A stretch of DNA of 64,000 nucleotides from Rhizobacter sp. Root1238 (GCF_001425825.1 NZ_LMDM01000003.1:77956-141955); one strand, 5' to 3'; positions 20,158-29,551 are shown, numbered from the stretch's first letter. The notes: generated from the sequence alone by a model not told the origin. Numbers and translations are program-made.

Positions 20158-20895
20158 TCAGCCGCCGTTGTCGCCGGCCAGTTCCTGCAGCCCCGACAGA
20201 TCGATGATGCTGACCTGCCGCTGCCGGACGTCCAGCACGCCGCGCTCGTGCAGCCGCGAGAAGCTGCGGCTGACCGTCTCCAGCTTCAGGCCGAGGTAGG
20301 TCCCGATCTCTTCGCGCGTCATGCGCAGCACCAGCGATGCGGCCGAGTAGCCGCGGTTGCCGAGCCGCCGTGCCAGGTTCAGCAGGAAGGCGGCCAGGCG
20401 CCGGTCGGCATGCACGTTGGACAACAGCAGCAGCACCGCGTGGTGGCGCACGATCTCGCGGCTCAGGATGCGGTGGAACTCGGCCTGCAGGTCGGGGAAC
20501 TGCTGGGCCAGTCGCTCCAGCGTCGGGTAAGGGACGACGCACACCTGCGAGTCCTCCAGCGCCAGCGCGTCGCAGGCGTGCACGCCGTCGCCGATGCCAT
20601 CCAGCCCGAGCAGGTCGCCGGACATCTGGAAGCCGGTGATCTGGTCGCGCCCGTCCGGCGACGACACCCGGGTCTTGAAGAAGCCGCTGCGCACCGCGTA
20701 CAGCGACTCGAAGCGGCCGCCCTGGCGGAACAGCGCCTCGCCGCGGCGCAGCGAGAGCCGGGTCGCGACCAGCGTGTCGGGGTGCCACGACGGCGGCGCA
20801 TTGGACGGCGGGGTCAGGCACAGGTCGCGCAACACGCAATGCGCGCAAGCCGCCGATGGCGCGGTGGAAAGGGCAGCAGCGGGTGGACGGTCCAT
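20158..20895 (-). CDS. fnr: FNR-type oxygen-sensing transcriptional regulator
   Basis: A 245-residue Crp/Fnr regulator. The N-terminus carries CX2CX5C (Cys17, Cys20, Cys26) and a fourth Cys108 in DGVHACDAL, the arrangement that binds the oxygen-labile [4Fe-4S] cluster of FNR. The cNMP-like domain is followed by an HTH with recognition helix LETVSRSFSRL, keeping the E-x-x-S-R that reads TTGAT half-sites. It is expected to dimerise and activate anaerobic genes when O2 is absent. It lies between nrdJ and ubiU on the same strand, 81 nt after nrdJ and 191 nt before ubiU. Confidence 0.93.
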   Translation of the reverse strand: MDRPPAAALSTAPSAACAHCVLRDLCLTPPSNAPPSWHPDTLVATRLSLRRGEALFRQGGRFESLYAVRSGFFKTRVSSPDGRDQITGFQMSGDLLGLDGIGDGVHACDALALEDSQVCVVPYPTLERLAQQFPDLQAEFHRILSREIVRHHAVLLLLSNVHADRRLAAFLLNLARRLGNRGYSAASLVLRMTREEIGTYLGLKLETVSRSFSRLHERGVLDVRQRQVSIIDLSGLQELAGDNGG

Positions 20896-20976
20896 GGCAA
20901 GGCAGGCGGCGAGGGTGCGCCATTGTTCGGCCCGACCCCCGCCACCGCCTTGCGATGGATCAACGGCGGCGGGCCG

Positions 20977-23868
20977 CTAGCCGCAACTGCCCAGGTGGCC
21001 GCAGGCGGTGCAGAACAGGCAGCCGTCGCGGTGGATCAGCGAGGCATTGCCGCATTCGGGGCAGGGCGCGCCGTGCGGGGCGGCCGGCGCCGCCGCGCTG
21101 GCCGCAGCCGCCGGCACTTGAAGGATGCCCATGCGGTGGACCGGATGGCCGTCCTCGTCCAGCACGCCGAGCTGCGTGTAGCGGTGCAGGATCAGCCGCG
21201 CCATGTACGCCACCGTCGACGGCCAGGTCTGCTGTCGCTGCCGGTCCGGCGCGGTGCCGGGCACGAAGGCCATGAAGTGCCCGAGCGGCTCGGCATAGTT
21301 CAGCAGCTTGCGCAGCTTCATGCCGATCCAGGCCGGGTCGAGCACCCGCATGTCCAGCGACAGCAGACGGGCCAGCCCGTCCATCGCGCGCGGGTAGTTG
21401 CCCGACAGCCCGACGCTGCAGGGCCGGGTGGTCGTCGCGCCGTGCCCGTCGGGCACCACCACCTCCTTCAGCGTCATCGTGAACTGCTCGTCGCTCGCCG
21501 GGTTGTGGATGTCGACCGACCAGGCCAGCGTGCCGTTGGGGCCGGTCTGCGGTTCGCCCGCGCTGAACAGCGAGTCCATCACCGGCGTCGCCGCCGCGCC
21601 GTCCGTCGCCGACCACAGGCCGAGCTGCTCGCAGCGCCAGCGGATCACCGCGGCGGTGGCCGCGACGACGCCGGGGAAGCGGCGCGGCGCGGCGTCCGGC
21701 GGAAACGGCATGTCGAACGTGCGTTCTTCCTGCACGGTGGCCAATTGATCGAGCTTCAGGCGCACCCAGGCTGCATCGCGTGCCCGCAGGTCCATCGACA
21801 GCGTCTTGGCGAGCGCGCCCAGCCCGCGCGGCTGCTCGGCCCCGTTGACCCAGACCTCGAACGGCGCCAGGCGGGCGGTCGCCTCGTCCACCGGCAGGTC
21901 GCCGACGAACAGCGCGAACTCGCCGTGCGGGTGGCGCACCATGTAGCACCAGGCCTGGTTGCCCGCCGGCAGCGGCGGCCGCCCCGGCCAGCGCAACGAC
22001 GCGAGCACCGCCGGGCGGGTGCGCTCGAGCGCCAGGCGCCGGTTCACCGCGTCGGCCTCGACCGGCAGCGGCGGCGCCTCGACGCTCAGCACCGAACCGA
22101 GCACCGCGTTCGGGCGGTAGGTGGCCAGCCCCTTCAGGCCGGCCCGCCAGGCCTGCAGGTACAGGTCCTGGAAGTCGGCGTAGGGGTAGTCCGCCGGCAC
22201 GTTCACCGTCTTCGAGATCGACGTGTCGATGCACGGTGACACGGCGGCCACCATCTGCGCATGTGCCGAGGCCGAGATGTCCAGCGCGGTGACGAAGGCC
22301 GGCGTCAGCGGTGCATCGTCGCCCTTCAGATGGCGGTACAGGCGCCAGGCGTGGTCCTGCACCGCATGCGCGACGACGCTGCCGTCGGCCATCCGCTTCT
22401 TGCGCGTGTAGGTCCACGAGAAGGCCGGTTCGATGCCGTTGCTGGCGTTGTCGGCAAAGGCCAGGCTGATGGTGCCGGTCGGTGCGATCGACAGCAGGTG
22501 CGAGTTGCGCAGGCCCCCGGCGCGGATGCGCTCCTTCAGCGCCGCTGGCAGGCGCGACGCGAAGCTGCCGCCGCCGAGGAACAGGTCGGCATTGAAGAGC
22601 GGGAACGGCCCGCGCTCCGCGGCCAGGTCGCAGGAGGCCGAGTACGCCGCGTCGCGCATCACCGCGGCGATGCGGCGCGCGGCCGCGCGCGCGTCGGCGC
22701 TGTCGTAGCGCAGGTTCAGCATCACCAGCGCGTCGCCCAGGCCGGTGAAGCCGAGGCCGATGCGGCGCTTGCCGGCGGCCTCGTCGGCCTGCTGCGGCAG
22801 CGGCCAGTGGCTCAGGTCGAGCACGTTGTCGAGCATGCGCACCGCGACGCGGGCCTGCTCGGCGAAGCCGGCCTCGTCGAAGCGCGCGGCGGCGCTGAAC
22901 GGATCGGCGATGAAGCGCGTCAGGTCGATCGAGCCGAGGCAGCAGCAGCCATACGGCGGCAGCGGCTGTTCGGCGCACGGGTTGGTGGCGGCAATGTGTT
23001 CGCAGTAGGCCAGGTTGTTGTCGGCGTTCATGCGGTCGAGGAACAGCACGCCGGGCTCGGCATGGTCGTAGGTCGACTGCATGATCTGCTCCCACAGCGC
23101 GCGCGCCGGCAGGCTGCCGTACACCCACAGCCCGTCGCCGCGCTGGTGGGCGCCTTCGCGCAGCCGCTGCGGGCCCGGCTCGGCGCGGTGCACCAGGTCG
23201 ATCCCGGCGTCGCGCTGCACCGCCTCCATGAACGCATCGGTCAGGCCGACCGAGAGGTTGAAGTTGCTGAGGTCGCCCCGGTCCTTCGCATGGATGAACT
23301 CCTCGATGTCGGGGTGGTCGCAGCGCAGCACGCCCATCTGCGCGCCGCGCCGCGCGCCGGCCGATTCGACCGTCTCGCAGGAGCGATCGAACACCCGCAG
23401 GTACGACACCGGCCCCGAGGCGCTGGAGCGCGTGCTGGCGACCCACGCGCCGCGCGGGCGGATGCGCGAGAAGTCGTAGCCGACGCCGCCGCCGCGGCGC
23501 ATCGTCTCGGCCGCCTCGGTGAGCGCGGTGTAGATGCCGGGGTGGCCCTCGTCGTCGGTCGCGATCGAATCCCCGACCGGCTGCACGAAGCAGTTGATCA
23601 GCGTGGCCGCCATCTCGGTGCCGGCGGCCGAGTTGATGCGGCCGGCGGGCACGAAGCCATGGCGTTGCGCATCGAGAAAGCGCTGTTCCCAGTGCAGCCG
23701 CGCCTCCGGCGCCTCCGCCTGCGCCAGCGCGCGTGCAACGCGCCGGCGCACGTCGTCGATGCTGCGCTCGTCGCCCTTGGCGTACTTCTCGAGCAGGATT
23801 TCCTCGCTGATCGGCTGGGGTGGCAGCAGGTGGGGAGCGGTGTCGGCAGCGAGCGTGTCGGTGGTCAT
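20977..23868 (-). CDS. nrdJ: Adenosylcobalamin-dependent (class II) ribonucleoside-diphosphate reductase NrdJ
   Basis: A 963-residue class II reductase that makes deoxynucleotides with or without oxygen, using adenosylcobalamin to generate the thiyl radical. Family blocks include [55 protein letters not shown] and [20 protein letters not shown]. The C-terminus has a zinc-ribbon-like pair, CPECGNASL and CLFCTACG. Two ATGs are possible; I chose 23868 (MTTDTLAAD) because it overlaps the nnrS stop as ATGA, while 23895 adds nine residues. It is therefore coupled to nnrS and the flavoprotein gene upstream, an operon with tandem FNR boxes. Confidence 0.95.
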   Translation of the reverse strand: MTTDTLAADTAPHLLPPQPISEEILLEKYAKGDERSIDDVRRRVARALAQAEAPEARLHWEQRFLDAQRHGFVPAGRINSAAGTEMAATLINCFVQPVGDSIATDDEGHPGIYTALTEAAETMRRGGGVGYDFSRIRPRGAWVASTRSSASGPVSYLRVFDRSCETVESAGARRGAQMGVLRCDHPDIEEFIHAKDRGDLSNFNLSVGLTDAFMEAVQRDAGIDLVHRAEPGPQRLREGAHQRGDGLWVYGSLPARALWEQIMQSTYDHAEPGVLFLDRMNADNNLAYCEHIAATNPCAEQPLPPYGCCCLGSIDLTRFIADPFSAAARFDEAGFAEQARVAVRMLDNVLDLSHWPLPQQADEAAGKRRIGLGFTGLGDALVMLNLRYDSADARAAARRIAAVMRDAAYSASCDLAAERGPFPLFNADLFLGGGSFASRLPAALKERIRAGGLRNSHLLSIAPTGTISLAFADNASNGIEPAFSWTYTRKKRMADGSVVAHAVQDHAWRLYRHLKGDDAPLTPAFVTALDISASAHAQMVAAVSPCIDTSISKTVNVPADYPYADFQDLYLQAWRAGLKGLATYRPNAVLGSVLSVEAPPLPVEADAVNRRLALERTRPAVLASLRWPGRPPLPAGNQAWCYMVRHPHGEFALFVGDLPVDEATARLAPFEVWVNGAEQPRGLGALAKTLSMDLRARDAAWVRLKLDQLATVQEERTFDMPFPPDAAPRRFPGVVAATAAVIRWRCEQLGLWSATDGAAATPVMDSLFSAGEPQTGPNGTLAWSVDIHNPASDEQFTMTLKEVVVPDGHGATTTRPCSVGLSGNYPRAMDGLARLLSLDMRVLDPAWIGMKLRKLLNYAEPLGHFMAFVPGTAPDRQRQQTWPSTVAYMARLILHRYTQLGVLDEDGHPVHRMGILQVPAAAASAAAPAAPHGAPCPECGNASLIHRDGCLFCTACGHLGSCG

Positions 23869-25106
23869 GGGCGGTCGGGTGATGAAGTCGTGCATGACGG
23901 TAGCGGCGCGTTGCGGGCAAGGCTTTGACCCGCGTCAGCGAGCGGTCGAACTCCGGCCTGCAGCAGCCAGGCGCCGCAGCGCACGGACCAGGTCGTCATG
24001 GCCGCCGCCCACAGGGCGGCCGCGAGCGGCAGCAGGGTCGTGCCGGCCACCGGCCACAGCGAGGCGGCCACGCGCGCGACGGCGGCGGCCTGCAGCAGCA
24101 GGAACAGGCCGAGCGTCGCGCCGTCCGCCGCCAGCGACCGACCGCCGTGGGTGGCGGTGATGCGCGTGACCATCGCGATCAGCAGGCTGCCGGCGTGCCC
24201 CATGGCCAGCGCATGCAGCGCGGCCCGTGCGGTGCCCGCGGGCAGGCCGGGCAGGTGGGCGGCGGCGCCGAGCGCCAGCGCGACGGCCAGCCAGGCGAAG
24301 CCGGTGAACAGCATCGCCACCAACCGGCTCGGCAGGCCATGCCGCCGCCACCAGCGCCAGGCGGTGACGGCCAGCCAGGCCGCGACCCCCGCTTCGGCGA
24401 GGGCGACGCCGTCGGCCAGCCACGGCGTCGCCGGCCGCCACGCGCCGACGACGGCATCGCCGCACCAGGCGACCACCACGGCGGCGGCCAGCCAGCCGCC
24501 CGACCTGCGAGGAAAGAACGGCAGCATCCGGTGCGATGCGGCGGTGAACACCGGCAGCACGAAGCCGCCCAGCGCGAGCGGCGGGGCCGCGTCCAGCGCG
24601 GCGGCATGGCCGGTCGCCAGCGCGACGGCGGCGAGCGCCATCGCGGCGGCGCCGACGCTGCACGCGGCCAGGATCGCGGCGGCATGCGCCTTGTCGGCCG
24701 CCCGGCTGGCGCACAGCAGCGACGCGAGGCGCAGGCACAGGCTCGACCAGCCCGCGGCCACCGAGGCCATCCCGGCGGCCGCGAAGGTCGCCTCCAGCGG
24801 CATGCCGGCCAGCACGACGACCCAGCCGGCCCCCATCGCGGCGACCGGCGCGAGCAGCCGCCGCGCCGGGAGCGCCGGCACCTGCAGCCAGCGCGGACCG
24901 GCGGTGAACAGGAAGCCGGCCATGTAGAGCGGCAGGAAGCCGAGCGTCATCAGCAGCCCGTGGGCATGGCGCGGGGCCACCGCCCAGTGCGACGCGATGC
25001 CCGGCGGCCCCGCCAGCAGCGCCAGCCACCCGAGCGAGGCGACCGCCAGCAGCAGGCCCGCGGCCGCGAAGCACAGCCGGTGCGGTGCGTCCAGCAGGCG
25101 CCGCAC
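23865..25106 (-). CDS. nnrS: NnrS family haem-copper membrane protein
   Basis: A polytopic protein of about 413 residues with roughly 12 hydrophobic segments. NnrS motifs visible include [30 protein letters not shown] and [20 protein letters not shown]. NnrS proteins bind haem and copper and protect cells from nitric-oxide stress, but their reaction is not settled. No ATG is in position: GTG at 25106 is used here; a TTG at 25118 overlaps the preceding stop (TTGA) and is an alternative. It is sandwiched between an FNR-controlled flavoprotein gene and nrdJ with overlapping ends on both sides. It differs clearly from the second NnrS at 26.9-28.1 kb. Confidence 0.82.
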   Translation of the reverse strand: MRRLLDAPHRLCFAAAGLLLAVASLGWLALLAGPPGIASHWAVAPRHAHGLLMTLGFLPLYMAGFLFTAGPRWLQVPALPARRLLAPVAAMGAGWVVVLAGMPLEATFAAAGMASVAAGWSSLCLRLASLLCASRAADKAHAAAILAACSVGAAAMALAAVALATGHAAALDAAPPLALGGFVLPVFTAASHRMLPFFPRRSGGWLAAAVVVAWCGDAVVGAWRPATPWLADGVALAEAGVAAWLAVTAWRWWRRHGLPSRLVAMLFTGFAWLAVALALGAAAHLPGLPAGTARAALHALAMGHAGSLLIAMVTRITATHGGRSLAADGATLGLFLLLQAAAVARVAASLWPVAGTTLLPLAAALWAAAMTTWSVRCGAWLLQAGVRPLADAGQSLARNAPLPSCTTSSPDRP

Positions 25107-25114
25107 CCCGGTGC

Positions 25115-26377
25115 TCAATCGGTTGTGGCGGCGACTGCGGGTGCGATCGCGGGGGTGGCAGCGGCGGGTGCGGGCGTCAGCAGCCGCTCCATCAGCTCGT
25201 GCACGCTGCGGATCTCGCTGCCGAACGGCAGCCGCCCGACGCCGCGGAAGAACAGGCCCTTGCGCACGTCGCCGCGCAGCGCGGCGGCGAGCTGCGTGTC
25301 GATGCAGAACTGGCCCCAGTCGGCCAGCCCGTCGCGCAGGCCGCACTGGGCCAGGCAGTCGAAGGCCAGCGTGCAGCGCGGCTTGACCTGCGCGTTCTCC
25401 TTCAGCCGCGGCTCGGCCTTCAGGTAGTTGCGCAGCCACGGCGTCGCGACCGCGCGGGCCGGCAGGCCGGCCACGCTGGTGAACTCGACCAGGTCCTCGT
25501 CGCGTGCCTCGGCCAGCACGCGCTTGAAGCCCGCATGGGCATCGCCTTCGGTCGTGACGGCGAACGGCGTGCCCAGCTGCACCGCGGCCGCGCCGAGCGA
25601 CTGCAGTCGCGCGATGTCGGCGAAGCTGCGCACGCCGCCGGCGGCGATCAGCGGGATCTCCTTCTCGACGCCATGCTCGCGCAGGAAACCCAGCACCTGC
25701 GGGATCACGGTGTCGAAGTCGAAGCGCGGGTCGTGCAGGTCGCTGATGCGCGCGGCGCCGAGGTGCCCGCCGGCCAGGCCCGGGTGCTCCAGCACGATGG
25801 CGTCGGGCAGGCGCTGCTTGCGCTCCCACTTGCGCAGCAGCAGCTGCACGCCGCGGGCGTCCGACAGGATCGGCACCAGCAGCGTGCGGGGATGCTCGCG
25901 CGCCAGCTCCGGCAGGTCCAGCGGCAGGCCGGCGCCGACGACCACCGCGTCGATGCCGCACTGCAGCGCGCAGGTCACCGAGGCCGCGTACTCGCCGACG
26001 GCGCGCATCACGTTGATCGCGAGCAGCCCGCGCCCGTTCGCGAGCGCGCGCGCCGCGTGGATCTCGCGGTCCAGCGCCACCAGGTTGGCTTCGTTGATGG
26101 CCGCTTTCGCCGCGGCGGTCGCCCACGCGGTGCCGATCGGCAGGTTGTGCGTGCGCTCCATCAGGTCCGGGTGCAGGCGCCGCAGGTCGACCGACGAGAT
26201 CGTGCCGAGCGCGCCCAGGCTCGCCACCGTGCCCGCCAGGCGGTGCGCGGAGACGCCCACGCCCATGCCGCCCTGGACGATCGGCAGCAGCGAGCGGCCG
26301 CCAAGGCGCAGCGGCGCAAGGCCACTGCGTGCGAGGGAGTCTTGCAGTGTGTCGGCGGGGGCGGTGGAAGGGTGCAT
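25115..26377 (-). CDS. Nitronate monooxygenase-like (2-nitropropane dioxygenase family) flavoprotein with Cys-rich C-terminus
   Basis: A 420-residue TIM-barrel FMN protein of the NPD/nitronate monooxygenase superfamily: PIVQGGMGVGVSAHRLAG at the N-terminus, the phosphate-binding IPLIAAGGVRSFADIARL and GAAAVQLGTPFAVT. It is longer than usual NMOs. The added C-terminal part holds Cys335, Cys341, Cys345 and Cys358 (CX5C, CX3C, CX12C), which could bind an iron-sulfur cluster. Two perfect or near-perfect FNR boxes lie 53-104 nt upstream, so it is probably made when O2 is absent, which does not fit an O2-using monooxygenase. A role in reductive nitro or NO chemistry, with the nnrS and nrdJ genes that follow, is inference. 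Start chosen at MHPSTAPADT. Confidence 0.8.
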   Translation of the reverse strand: MHPSTAPADTLQDSLARSGLAPLRLGGRSLLPIVQGGMGVGVSAHRLAGTVASLGALGTISSVDLRRLHPDLMERTHNLPIGTAWATAAAKAAINEANLVALDREIHAARALANGRGLLAINVMRAVGEYAASVTCALQCGIDAVVVGAGLPLDLPELAREHPRTLLVPILSDARGVQLLLRKWERKQRLPDAIVLEHPGLAGGHLGAARISDLHDPRFDFDTVIPQVLGFLREHGVEKEIPLIAAGGVRSFADIARLQSLGAAAVQLGTPFAVTTEGDAHAGFKRVLAEARDEDLVEFTSVAGLPARAVATPWLRNYLKAEPRLKENAQVKPRCTLAFDCLAQCGLRDGLADWGQFCIDTQLAAALRGDVRKGLFFRGVGRLPFGSEIRSVHELMERLLTPAPAAATPAIAPAVAATTD

Positions 26378-26429
26378 GGCGATCGGGAGGGTGAGGGGTC
26401 GACGATAGCCAGCGCCGGCGAAGCGGGGC

Positions 26430-26443
26430 TTGATGGGGGTCAA
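26430..26443. promoter_or_regulatory. FNR box, proximal, upstream of the flavoprotein-nnrS-nrdJ operon
   Basis: TTGATGGGGGTCAA matches the FNR consensus at all ten defined positions. Its centre lies about 60 nt upstream of the flavoprotein start codon, compatible with class II activation at about -41 from a plausible transcript start. Confidence 0.65.
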
Positions 26444-26467
26444 GCACGGGGCGCTTGCGCACGTGGC

Positions 26468-26481
26468 TTGACGGCGCTCAA
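26468..26481. promoter_or_regulatory. FNR box, distal, upstream of the flavoprotein-nnrS-nrdJ operon
   Basis: TTGACGGCGCTCAA matches 9 of 10 consensus positions. It is 38 bp centre-to-centre from the proximal box. Tandem FNR boxes often modulate one promoter; alternatively this one could influence the end of the sirB2 transcript, which is less likely. Confidence 0.5.
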
Positions 26482-26537
26482 GTCGTGCAGGCGGCGGTGT
26501 TCCGCCTGGCCGGCGCCTGAGCCAGGGCCTGTTGACG

Positions 26538-26927
26538 CTACGCGAGCGACAGCACCCCGAGCGGGCTCTTGGTGATCGCGACCGACACGATGTAGCCGAA
26601 GCACAGCAGCGCCGCGATCCACGCGGCGGCGCGCCAGCGCCACGGCAGCCCCGGGCGCAGCGCGACGACGCCCAGCCCGATGTAGAGCACGAGGCCGGCC
26701 ACCTTGGCGGCCAGCCAGGGCGCCGAGCCGGGGTGGATGCGCAGCATCCACGCGAGCGTCAACGCCGACAGCAGCAGCACCGAATCGACCAGGTGCGGCA
26801 GCGAGCGCGCGGCGCGGCCGCGCACCCAGCCGGCGCCGGCCAGCGCGGCGATGCCCCGCACGAAGAAGCCGGCGAACGACAGCGCCACGGCACCCTGGTG
26901 GATCAGCTTGACGGTGGCGTAGTCCAT
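26538..26927 (-). CDS. SirB2 family membrane protein
   Basis: A 129-residue inner-membrane protein with four hydrophobic segments, beginning MDYATVKLIHQGAVALSFAG and containing LPHLVDSVLLLSALTLAWML and LGVVALRPGL, typical of SirB2 (invasion gene expression up-regulator family by name). Its role is unknown; homologs often sit near respiratory genes. It is the last gene of the NO-reductase operon, starting 4 nt after the nnrS stop. Start at 26927 chosen over an ATG at 26960, which lies inside nnrS. Confidence 0.8.
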   Translation of the reverse strand: MDYATVKLIHQGAVALSFAGFFVRGIAALAGAGWVRGRAARSLPHLVDSVLLLSALTLAWMLRIHPGSAPWLAAKVAGLVLYIGLGVVALRPGLPWRWRAAAWIAALLCFGYIVSVAITKSPLGVLSLA

Positions 26928-26931
26928 GGGG

Positions 26932-28125
26932 TCAACCGGCACGGCCGTCGAGCCGCGCACGAACGAGGAACGGTGCGTAGTGAATCACGAACAGCCCGAA
27001 CCCCGCCGACCACAGCGCGGCCGAGGCCAGCACCGCCGCCAGCGTCCACGCCGGCCAGGCCCACGGCAGCAGCACGCGCAGCAGCGCGGCGCCCAGCACC
27101 AGCAGGTAGCAGGCGACGTCGATGCGGTCGGCGCGCAGCGGCCGGCCGGTGTGGCCGCGGCTGGTGCGGGTCATCATGCCGATCACCAGGCCGCCGAGGG
27201 CGCCGGCGGTCAGCGCATGGGTCGCGAGCGACGGGCTGGTCCAGCCGAGCGCGGCGCAGGCGCGCAGCGCCAGGTGCAGCGGGATCCACGCATACGCGGC
27301 GTGCAGCACCCACACCAGCGGCGTGCGCAGCGTCTTCCACGGCCGCCACAGCGCCCAGCGCAGCGCATGCGCCAGCGCGCCGAGCAGCGCGACGCCCACC
27401 AGCGCGAGCGGCGGCAGCGGCAGCAGGTCGACCACCAGCAGCGCCAGCACCGCGCCCAGCGCGACCCGCTCGACGCGCGGCTCGCGCTGCGCGCCGGCAC
27501 CCGGCACGCCGTTGTTGGTGAACATCGGCACCACCCGGCCGGCCATCACCGCCATGATGAACAGCATCGCGTCGAGTGCGACCTGCAGGCTGCCGAGCGC
27601 CGGCCGGTCCAGCAGGCCGAGCTGCGACAGGTGCATCGAGAAGTTCGCCGCGCCCAGCAGCAGGAGCAGGCCGACGAAGAAGTAGTTGCGCCGGTTGCGC
27701 GCGGCATGGAACGGAACGGCCAGCGCGATGGCCGCGGCCGGCGCGAACGCGCTGTCCACCAGCGCGGCGGTCCAGCCGAACGGCGTCAGCACCAGCACGC
27801 GCCCGGCCACCCACAGCAGGGCCAGCGCGGCCAGGCCGCCGCCGGTCGGGGTCGGCCGGTCGGTCCAGTTGCGGCCGGCGGTGAACAGGAAGCCCACCAC
27901 CACCGCCAGCGCGAAGCCGAACAGCATCTCGTGCGCATGCCACACCGGCCCGGACAGGTAGGGGCGCGGCAACCAGCCGGCGAACTGCAGCGCCCACAGG
28001 CCGATCGACAGCGATGCGAAGCCGCCGGCCAGCAGGTAGAACGGCCGGAAGCCGAGCGCCCACAGCGCGAAGCTGCGCGGGTCGACGCGGGCGGTGCGGG
28101 GATCTTCGAGTGGAATCAGCGGCAT
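26932..28125 (-). CDS. nnrS: NnrS family protein (second copy)
   Basis: A 397-residue protein with about 12 membrane spans and the full NnrS pattern: FALWALGFRPFYLLAGGFAS, WHAHEMLFGFALAVVVGFL, FTAGRNWTDRPTPTG, GRVVPMFTNNGVPGA and GMMTRTSRGHTGRPL. NnrS is a haem- and copper-binding membrane protein of denitrifiers linked to NO resistance. The ATG at 28125 has a strong GGAGG seven nt upstream. It overlaps the preceding membrane-protein gene by 10 nt and is part of the norZ-nsrR operon, so it is probably under FNR and NsrR control. Confidence 0.93.
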   Translation of the reverse strand: MPLIPLEDPRTARVDPRSFALWALGFRPFYLLAGGFASLSIGLWALQFAGWLPRPYLSGPVWHAHEMLFGFALAVVVGFLFTAGRNWTDRPTPTGGGLAALALLWVAGRVLVLTPFGWTAALVDSAFAPAAAIALAVPFHAARNRRNYFFVGLLLLLGAANFSMHLSQLGLLDRPALGSLQVALDAMLFIMAVMAGRVVPMFTNNGVPGAGAQREPRVERVALGAVLALLVVDLLPLPPLALVGVALLGALAHALRWALWRPWKTLRTPLVWVLHAAYAWIPLHLALRACAALGWTSPSLATHALTAGALGGLVIGMMTRTSRGHTGRPLRADRIDVACYLLVLGAALLRVLLPWAWPAWTLAAVLASAALWSAGFGLFVIHYAPFLVRARLDGRAG

Positions 28126-29222
28126 CGTGGCCTCCGATGCAAGGGGCGGTGCCAGGCCAGTGCCGAACCGGCCAGGGTCACCATGAACAGCGCGAGCGCG
28201 GCGGCATTCAGGGCCGTGCCGACGCTGCGCCAGGAAGGATCGACCAGGCTGCCCGGCAGGCGCAGCAGCAGCGAGCCGTGCAACAGGGCCAGCGGCAGGT
28301 AGAACCACGGGCCGAAGCGCAGTTTCACCCGCGCGACCGCCGGCAGGATCACCGGCGCGTGGCCCATCACCATGCTGAAGATGAACCCCAGCCCGAGCGC
28401 ATGCAGCGCCCAGTCGCGGCCCGGGCAACCCCAGGCGACGCCGATCCATGCCACGCCAGCCACCGCGAGCCACACGTAGCCGGCCAGCAGGCTCACCGCC
28501 ATGTAGCGGGCCAGGCCATGCGCATGCCAGGTGCGGCGGGCGATGTCGTAGCGCAGCAGCCACAGCGCCAGCGCGACCAGCGTGCCGCCGTACAGCACGC
28601 CGGCTTCGAACGGCCGGCGGCCGGTCAGGGCCGCGGCGGCCAGCAGGCTCAGCAGCAGGGCCACCAGCACGGCCTGCGCCGCCGGGCGGTGGCGCATCAG
28701 CCGGGCCATCTCCAGGCGCTCGGCCGCGACGGTCAGCACGATGAACGCAAACCACCACGGCAGCGTCGCCTCGGTGGGCTGGCCGAGCGCGAACAACAGG
28801 TTGCCGACCAGCCACGCAACGGCCGCGGGCAGCAGCAGCGCCGAATGCACGGCCCACTGGCGTGCCGACACCGCGGTGCTGGCGCCGACGAACACCGCGG
28901 CCGCGGCCACGCCCAGCCAGCCGCCCACGGTGTCCAGGCCGGCCAGCAGCGCGAGGCTGCCCAGCCCCGAGGCCCACGGCGCGACGAAGGCCCAGCCTTG
29001 CTTCAGCGCGACCGCACGCTCGATCGCGATCGTGGTGCCGAGCAGGCCCGACAGCATCAGCGCGGCATGCTGGCCGAGTGCCAGCCGCCCGAGGCCTTCC
29101 GGCAGCCAGGCCGCCTGCAGCCAACCGGCGCGCAGCAGCCCGGCGGCCACCGCGGCCACCAGCGACACCGCGACCAGCAGCGCCAGGCCCAGCCGGGCGA
29201 GACCCGATGCCTGCGCGTTCAC
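28116..29222 (-). CDS. Multi-spanning membrane protein of the NO operon (NnrS-like, unassigned)
   Basis: A 368-residue, very hydrophobic protein with about 10-12 predicted spans. I do not recognise a named family with certainty. Histidines lie in membrane segments (LGQHAALMLSGLLGTTIAIE, HALGLGFIFSMVMGHAPVIL), which resemble the haem/copper-ligand positions of NnrS, and NnrS follows immediately. It could be a distant NnrS paralog or partner. The GTG start at 29222 overlaps the DUF59 stop as GTGA; upstream ATGs at 29270 and 29285 would lie within the DUF59 gene. Confidence 0.7.
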   Translation of the reverse strand: MNAQASGLARLGLALLVAVSLVAAVAAGLLRAGWLQAAWLPEGLGRLALGQHAALMLSGLLGTTIAIERAVALKQGWAFVAPWASGLGSLALLAGLDTVGGWLGVAAAAVFVGASTAVSARQWAVHSALLLPAAVAWLVGNLLFALGQPTEATLPWWFAFIVLTVAAERLEMARLMRHRPAAQAVLVALLLSLLAAAALTGRRPFEAGVLYGGTLVALALWLLRYDIARRTWHAHGLARYMAVSLLAGYVWLAVAGVAWIGVAWGCPGRDWALHALGLGFIFSMVMGHAPVILPAVARVKLRFGPWFYLPLALLHGSLLLRLPGSLVDPSWRSVGTALNAAALALFMVTLAGSALAWHRPLHRRPRCR

Positions 29223-29551
29223 CGCTGCAGGAAGCGGCGGGCCCGCTCGCTCATCCGGTCCGGTGTCCATGCCGGTTCCCAGCACACCTCGACCGCGATC
29301 GCACAGCCGGCCGGCAGCACCCGGTCGAGTTCGTTCTCGACGTCTTCGACGATCAGGTCGATCACCGGGCAGGCCGGCGACGTCATCGTCATCCGCACTT
29401 GCGCGCCGGCGTCGTCCACCTGCAGACGGTAGACCAGGCCCAGGTCGGTGATCGACAGCGCGAGCTCGGGGTCGACGACCCGCGCCAGTGCGGCCAGCAA
29501 CGGCTCGCGCAACGCCTCGGGGCCGTCGAAGTCGATGGGGGCGGCGTTCAT
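29219..29551 (-). CDS. DUF59/MIP18 family metal-sulfur cluster assembly factor
   Basis: A 110-residue DUF59 protein, related to PaaD and SufT, with LARVVDPELALSITDLGLVY and the conserved TSPACPVIDLIVEDVEN cysteine motif. Such proteins assist insertion or repair of iron-sulfur clusters. In an NO operon it may help restore clusters damaged by NO, for example in NsrR or FNR; that is inference. Its ATG overlaps the nsrR stop by 4 nt and its stop overlaps the next GTG, so it is tightly coupled on both sides. Confidence 0.88.
   Translation of the reverse strand: MNAAPIDFDGPEALREPLLAALARVVDPELALSITDLGLVYRLQVDDAGAQVRMTMTSPACPVIDLIVEDVENELDRVLPAGCAIAVEVCWEPAWTPDRMSERARRFLQR

Noticed and set aside
23925-23938. 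FNR-like sequence TTGACCCGCGTCAG close upstream of nrdJ
   Set aside because: It lies inside the 3' end of nnrS coding sequence, where codon choice explains it, and nrdJ is already coupled to nnrS through an overlapping start.
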